Positions 6,368 through 8,760 of a stretch of 8,760 nt of DNA are shown here, piece by piece. The first letter of the stretch is position 1. Each line of letters opens with the position of its first letter. The notes under the pieces are model-generated. The model searched no databases. It was not told the origin of the DNA and saw only the letters and a program-made list of their open reading frames with translations. A program made the translations under genes and the position numbers. This DNA is from Nitrospirota bacterium (GTDB lineage: Bacteria > Nitrospirota > Nitrospiria > Nitrospirales > UBA8639): positions 1 to 8,760 of the forward strand of contig QJYE01000344.1 in NCBI GenBank assembly GCA_003235785.1. The letters run 5' to 3'.

Positions 6368-7455
6368 GAGGTCCCCTCCGGCATCTCTCTGCCAGCAACC
6401 GGTCGCAACGAGACCACCCGAAGCCGCCGCGCGGCTTCGTCAATCAAGTAGCTAATTTCGAGCGTTGTCTCCGGGATCTTCAGCCAGTGGACTTCCATGG
6501 CTTCAACACTCGTGACAGCCTTCCGGCGAACGCTCGCTGCGAGCGACTCAATCGCATCTTGCACCTGCAAGCCCACTTCCGGGTCAAGCTCGAGCTGAGC
6601 GGCCCTCACCGCGTGGCTCTTCTGCACGACAAACGTGGGCTCGGCATCCGTCACGAAACTTCGAACGCTTTCGGCTCGTGCTCGCGAGATCTGCGCCTGC
6701 TCAATACGAGCAATCTGGTTGTACACACTCCCGGACAATTTGACCTCGTGGTGTTGTTCCACGCTCTGCTTCAAACCATGTAATGACGACTGCAGGCGAG
6801 CAACGACCCGCAAACGCTCCTCCCCTCTTCTCAGGCGGTGGAGCCACACATACATGTAGCCGACCAGGAGCGTCCACAGAAAGCACGCGAAGACCGCCCA
6901 AGCCAGCGGCGCACGCTCTTCCACGCCAGGAACGGGAAACAAAAAATCCGGCGGCGTCTTGGGGAGCGGCAGCAGGAGGACCAGGGCGACAAAGAAGAGC
7001 CCCCAGGCCCAGAGCCAGGGCCCCACCAGAAGCGTCACGAGGTTCAACATCCGCCTCTTCGCTCGCTCACCGGCCCACGGCGCCTCGAGCGCATTCGCGA
7101 GGCCGAGTTTTTCCACCATCTTCTCTTGACGCCGAACGGCCCGCACGAGAGGCCAGTTCAAACGAATCATGATGAGAAACGTCATACAGTGAAGGGGCAT
7201 GAACAAAACCGTCGTCCAAACAAAGACGTACACGAAATGCAAGTATGCTTCCAACTTGCCCCAGTGCAAATAAAGCCCCCAGAAACTCCAAAAAGTACCG
7301 AACAGGGTCGCCGCCAGGACAAAGCCGTAAGCAACCCTATTAAGGGTTTTGAATAAGTTCTGATCCTTACCGGACAAGGGATTCTCCCTCTCTTCCCGAT
7401 CGAGAATCGACAAGGCGGCTGTAAAACGCTTAGGGCCAAGGGAGACGGACTTCAT
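6364..7455 (-). CDS. Four-TM membrane protein with C-terminal ParE/RelE-like domain
   Basis: 363 residues. Hydrophobic segments lie at about 42-64, 70-97, 136-164 and 183-205, with a basic loop between the second and third (RAVRRQEKMVEKLG, RAKRR) and LHRLRRGEERLR just after the fourth, which predicts both ends in the cytoplasm. A helical, partly coiled linker (206-268) leads to a soluble domain (273-353): TFVVQKSHAVRAAQLEL, DPEVGLQVQDAIESLA, VHWLKIPETTLEISYLID, ARRLRVVSLRPV. This matches the helix-helix-strand order of ParE/RelE folds and aligns along its length with the N-terminal domain of the downstream TIR protein. It overlaps that gene by four bases. Start ATG 7455 has AGGAAG 8-9 bases upstream. 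The membrane part matches no family I know; it is longer than two-TM SLATT partners. Possible roles are a sensor, a membrane anchor for the TIR protein, or a pore-forming effector. Confidence 0.87.
   Translation of the reverse strand: MKSVSLGPKRFTAALSILDREERENPLSGKDQNLFKTLNRVAYGFVLAATLFGTFWSFWGLYLHWGKLEAYLHFVYVFVWTTVLFMPLHCMTFLIMIRLNWPLVRAVRRQEKMVEKLGLANALEAPWAGERAKRRMLNLVTLLVGPWLWAWGLFFVALVLLLPLPKTPPDFLFPVPGVEERAPLAWAVFACFLWTLLVGYMYVWLHRLRRGEERLRVVARLQSSLHGLKQSVEQHHEVKLSGSVYNQIARIEQAQISRARAESVRSFVTDAEPTFVVQKSHAVRAAQLELDPEVGLQVQDAIESLAASVRRKAVTSVEAMEVHWLKIPETTLEISYLIDEAARRLRVVSLRPVAGREMPEGTS
6373..6379 (-). promoter_or_regulatory. Ribosome binding site of the TIR gene
   Basis: GGAGGGG on the minus strand, inside the last codons of the membrane-protein gene and five bases before the TIR ATG. 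With the four-base ATGA overlap (6364-6367) it points to coupled translation and fixed stoichiometry of the two proteins. Confidence 0.7.
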
Positions 7456-7744
7456 TCTTCACTTCCTGTCAGACGAATAAGAGAGGACGAAACACCCCCC
7501 TCTCCTCAACAACTTGTCTGTAACATTGATTAACTAATAAATCTAACGTTTCTTTGCTATAAATGTATATAAAGAATACACTCACGTCGAATCATTGCTG
7601 GGACATCTGATCCAGCAAACTCCACACCGTCAAAACCGCTAACCTGGTCAACGTCAACTCGAACTTTTTCACCCCTTCGCTGCAGCGACCACTGAACCGA
7701 AGGTTAAATGCAGACGGGACAACTCCGCAGAAAGGACGATTGCC
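7456..7744. promoter_or_regulatory. Divergent, AT-rich promoter region
   Basis: This 289-base space separates the minus-strand membrane/TIR unit from the plus-strand secreted protein and must hold both promoters. Bases 7520-7580 are strikingly AT-rich (TTGATTAACTAATAAATC, TATAAATGTATATAAAG). A plus-strand candidate is TTGCTA (7554-7559), 17-base spacer, TACACT (7577-7582), four of six matches in each box. No clear -35/-10 pair stands out on minus. A GAGAGG/CCTCTC inverted repeat (7481-7486 and 7499-7504, 12-base loop) would lie in the 5' leader of the membrane gene. A perfect inverted repeat at 7595-7618 is listed separately. Confidence 0.4.
7595..7618. repeat. Perfect 7-bp inverted repeat, candidate operator or leader hairpin
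   Basis: TTGCTGG (7595-7601) and CCAGCAA (7612-7618) are exact reverse complements around ten bases. It lies just downstream of the candidate plus-strand -10 box (7577-7582) and upstream of the AT-rich region as read on minus, so it could be a regulator site shared by both divergent units or a stem in the plus-strand leader. Confidence 0.4.
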
Positions 7745-8140
7745 ATGAAAGAAATTGTGAAACGCCAGTCTGACGTCACTTCAGTTCTCGTTCCTTTGGT
7801 GTTAATGCTGAGTCTCATGATCGGCTCTTCAGACGTGGGCGCAAAGGAGTCAAATTCATACACAGGAATCACGCAGAAGATTTTTGATACTTGTATTAAG
7901 CCACCAACTACTGAAGGGAACAAAACGGATACAGGATGGGCCGAATACGACGACGGTAATACGGGAGAAGTTCGCCTCAAATCGGAGACAATATTGTACA
8001 CGTCGCCCGCAGAGTTGGACTTTGTTTTTGAGCCAGAGAAGCAAGCACTCACCTACAAGATAAACAGAAAAAATTTTGGCGTGTCCGAGGGGAAAATCTG
8101 GGAAGGGTTCGATGGCACAATGAACAAATGCAAAAAGTAA
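7745..8140 (+). CDS. Small secreted protein, unknown function
   Basis: 131 residues. The N-terminus has basic residues (MKEIVKR), a hydrophobic core (VLVPLVLMLSLMIG, 14-27) and a VGA cleavage site after residue 33, a standard Sec signal peptide. The mature part is about 98 residues, with exactly two cysteines, Cys50 and Cys129, near its two ends and so able to form one disulfide in the periplasm. The core alternates short strands (EVRLKSETILYTS, LDFVFEPEKQALTYKINR), suggesting a small beta-rich fold. There is no lipobox and no family I recognise. The ATG has AAAGGA (7731-7736) eight bases upstream. It is divergent from the membrane/TIR unit and alone on its strand; any link to that unit is only by position. 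Confidence 0.78.
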   Translation: MKEIVKRQSDVTSVLVPLVLMLSLMIGSSDVGAKESNSYTGITQKIFDTCIKPPTTEGNKTDTGWAEYDDGNTGEVRLKSETILYTSPAELDFVFEPEKQALTYKINRKNFGVSEGKIWEGFDGTMNKCKK

Positions 8141-8760
8141 TGCGAGGTGATGCCGTAGGTTATCCACTACAGAGCGGAAACCATAGGTCAACCGTTTTTT
8201 TGGCAGTGATAAACACCCGGGGTATCTGAACCATACATAGCCTTTCCCGGTTGCGAAACCTGGAAGGGTTTGAGTACACCTTCCCATCAAATATTTCAGT
8301 CCAAGACAATATCGATGGCCTGTCCAACCACATGGTGTGAGCTCCCCTACCTTTGAAAGTTTCCTTCATCCCTGAATCATACAGTCGGGAAAAACGACTT
8401 GAGCCACCAGCAGGATAATCCCTTTACAAAGGACCCACAATCAGACAAATCCTGACTCTGAGGTTTAAAAAACCTGAGACGGACATTTGAGGAGCAGCAG
8501 CGGGTCGCTAGCCGTGCGGCAACCGGATCGGGCCATCATTAGACACATTGCGCTTGGCTATGATTTCGGGGACGCGGGTTTTTGCCATTTGAGAACGGTG
8601 CGGACGTGGACCGTATTGGGGCCTATCTGGTGCGTGGATGGAGTCGTGCTAGGGAACACGCTCGGGCATGACCAAAAGGATTAAAGAAAGCAGCATCACG
8701 TCTTTGTGTATGGTGCCGACGTTTTCGTGCGGCCTGCGGTCGCCCCGCATGACGAATAAG
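8141..8760. other. Gene-free right end
   Basis: About 620 bases without a convincing gene. Short frames exist (8160-8369 on minus, 8487-8684 on plus) but neither resembles a known protein. A T7 run at 8193-8199, about 50 bases after the secreted-protein stop, has only weak pairing before it. A long hairpin lies at 8239-8270, and a shorter one at 8457-8479 (AGGTTT/AAACCT plus TCT/AGA, with a G-G mismatch). From about 8487 the GC content rises, which may mark a decayed gene or a different segment. An ATG at 8668 is open to the window edge for 31 codons without a clear ribosome site. Confidence 0.4.
8239..8270 (+). other. Long imperfect hairpin with GCGA loop
   Basis: The arms 8239-8252 and 8257-8270 pair at 13 of 14 positions (11 Watson-Crick, two G-T wobbles, one C-T mismatch) around a GCGA loop, a GNRA tetraloop if transcribed on plus. 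It lies about 100 bases after the secreted-protein stop. Only a short TTTGAG context follows, so a classical intrinsic terminator is not clear; an mRNA 3'-end structure or a small RNA element are other options. Confidence 0.45.

Noticed and set aside
6783..7356. Long overlapping plus-strand frames opposite the membrane-protein gene
   Set aside because: Their Arg/Pro-rich composition is typical of antisense frames in GC-rich DNA, and the minus strand has clear TM segments.
8187..8199. Possible intrinsic terminator ending in seven Ts after the secreted-protein gene
   Set aside because: The only pairing before the T-run is GGT/ACC with a two-base loop, too short for a terminator stem.
8160..8369. 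69-codon minus-strand frame
   Set aside because: No ribosome site, no recognisable sequence, and it spans the long hairpin.
8487..8684. 65-codon plus-strand frame in the GC-rich right end
   Set aside because: No recognisable product and no strong start; it may be part of a decayed gene but cannot be supported.
8668..8760. Possible 5' end of a gene running off the window (MTKRIKESS...)
   Set aside because: Only 31 codons are visible, with no convincing ribosome site or recognisable sequence.

Overview
The window looks like a bacterial chromosome segment from a Gram-negative lineage. The exported or lipid-anchored Pcm, the periplasmic-type small protein and the dispersed palindromic 'TTCGTCATCCC...GGATCCATCC' repeats fit this. 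The style of the UspA-like and Pcm proteins together with roughly 50% GC made me think of Nitrospirota (a Nitrospira relative), but this is recognition from memory and was not searched.

Left part (1-4720), apparently ordinary chromosome: a small DUF7693-like protein on the minus strand; a gene-free stretch with a candidate promoter; a plus-strand pair made of a cytosolic trypsin-like serine peptidase and a universal stress protein; then, convergent to them, a protein-L-isoaspartate methyltransferase with an N-terminal lipobox. A tandem pair of palindromic repeats separates that gene from an APC-family amino acid permease on the same strand. Stress signalling, protein repair and proteolysis sit side by side, but nothing proves co-regulation.

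Middle part (about 4976-7455), accessory in character and visibly more GC-rich (sample 60-base lines 60-67% GC, against about 50% to the left). All genes are on the minus strand, in transcription order: a four-TM membrane protein with a C-terminal ParE/RelE-like domain; a TIR-domain protein whose N-terminus carries what appears to be the same ParE/RelE-like domain; then, after a 279-base gap, a two-repeat PGDYG-type protein. The first two genes overlap by ATGA with a strong GGAGGGG ribosome site, so they are almost certainly co-expressed. This is the most interesting part of the window. It looks like a candidate NAD-hydrolysing TIR immunity module with a membrane partner, the two proteins tied together by a shared, probably non-catalytic, toxin-fold domain.

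Right part (7456-8760): a very AT-rich divergent promoter region with an inverted repeat, a small secreted protein with two cysteines, then about 620 bases without a convincing gene. That last stretch contains a long imperfect hairpin closed by a GNRA-type loop, and it becomes GC-rich near the right edge.
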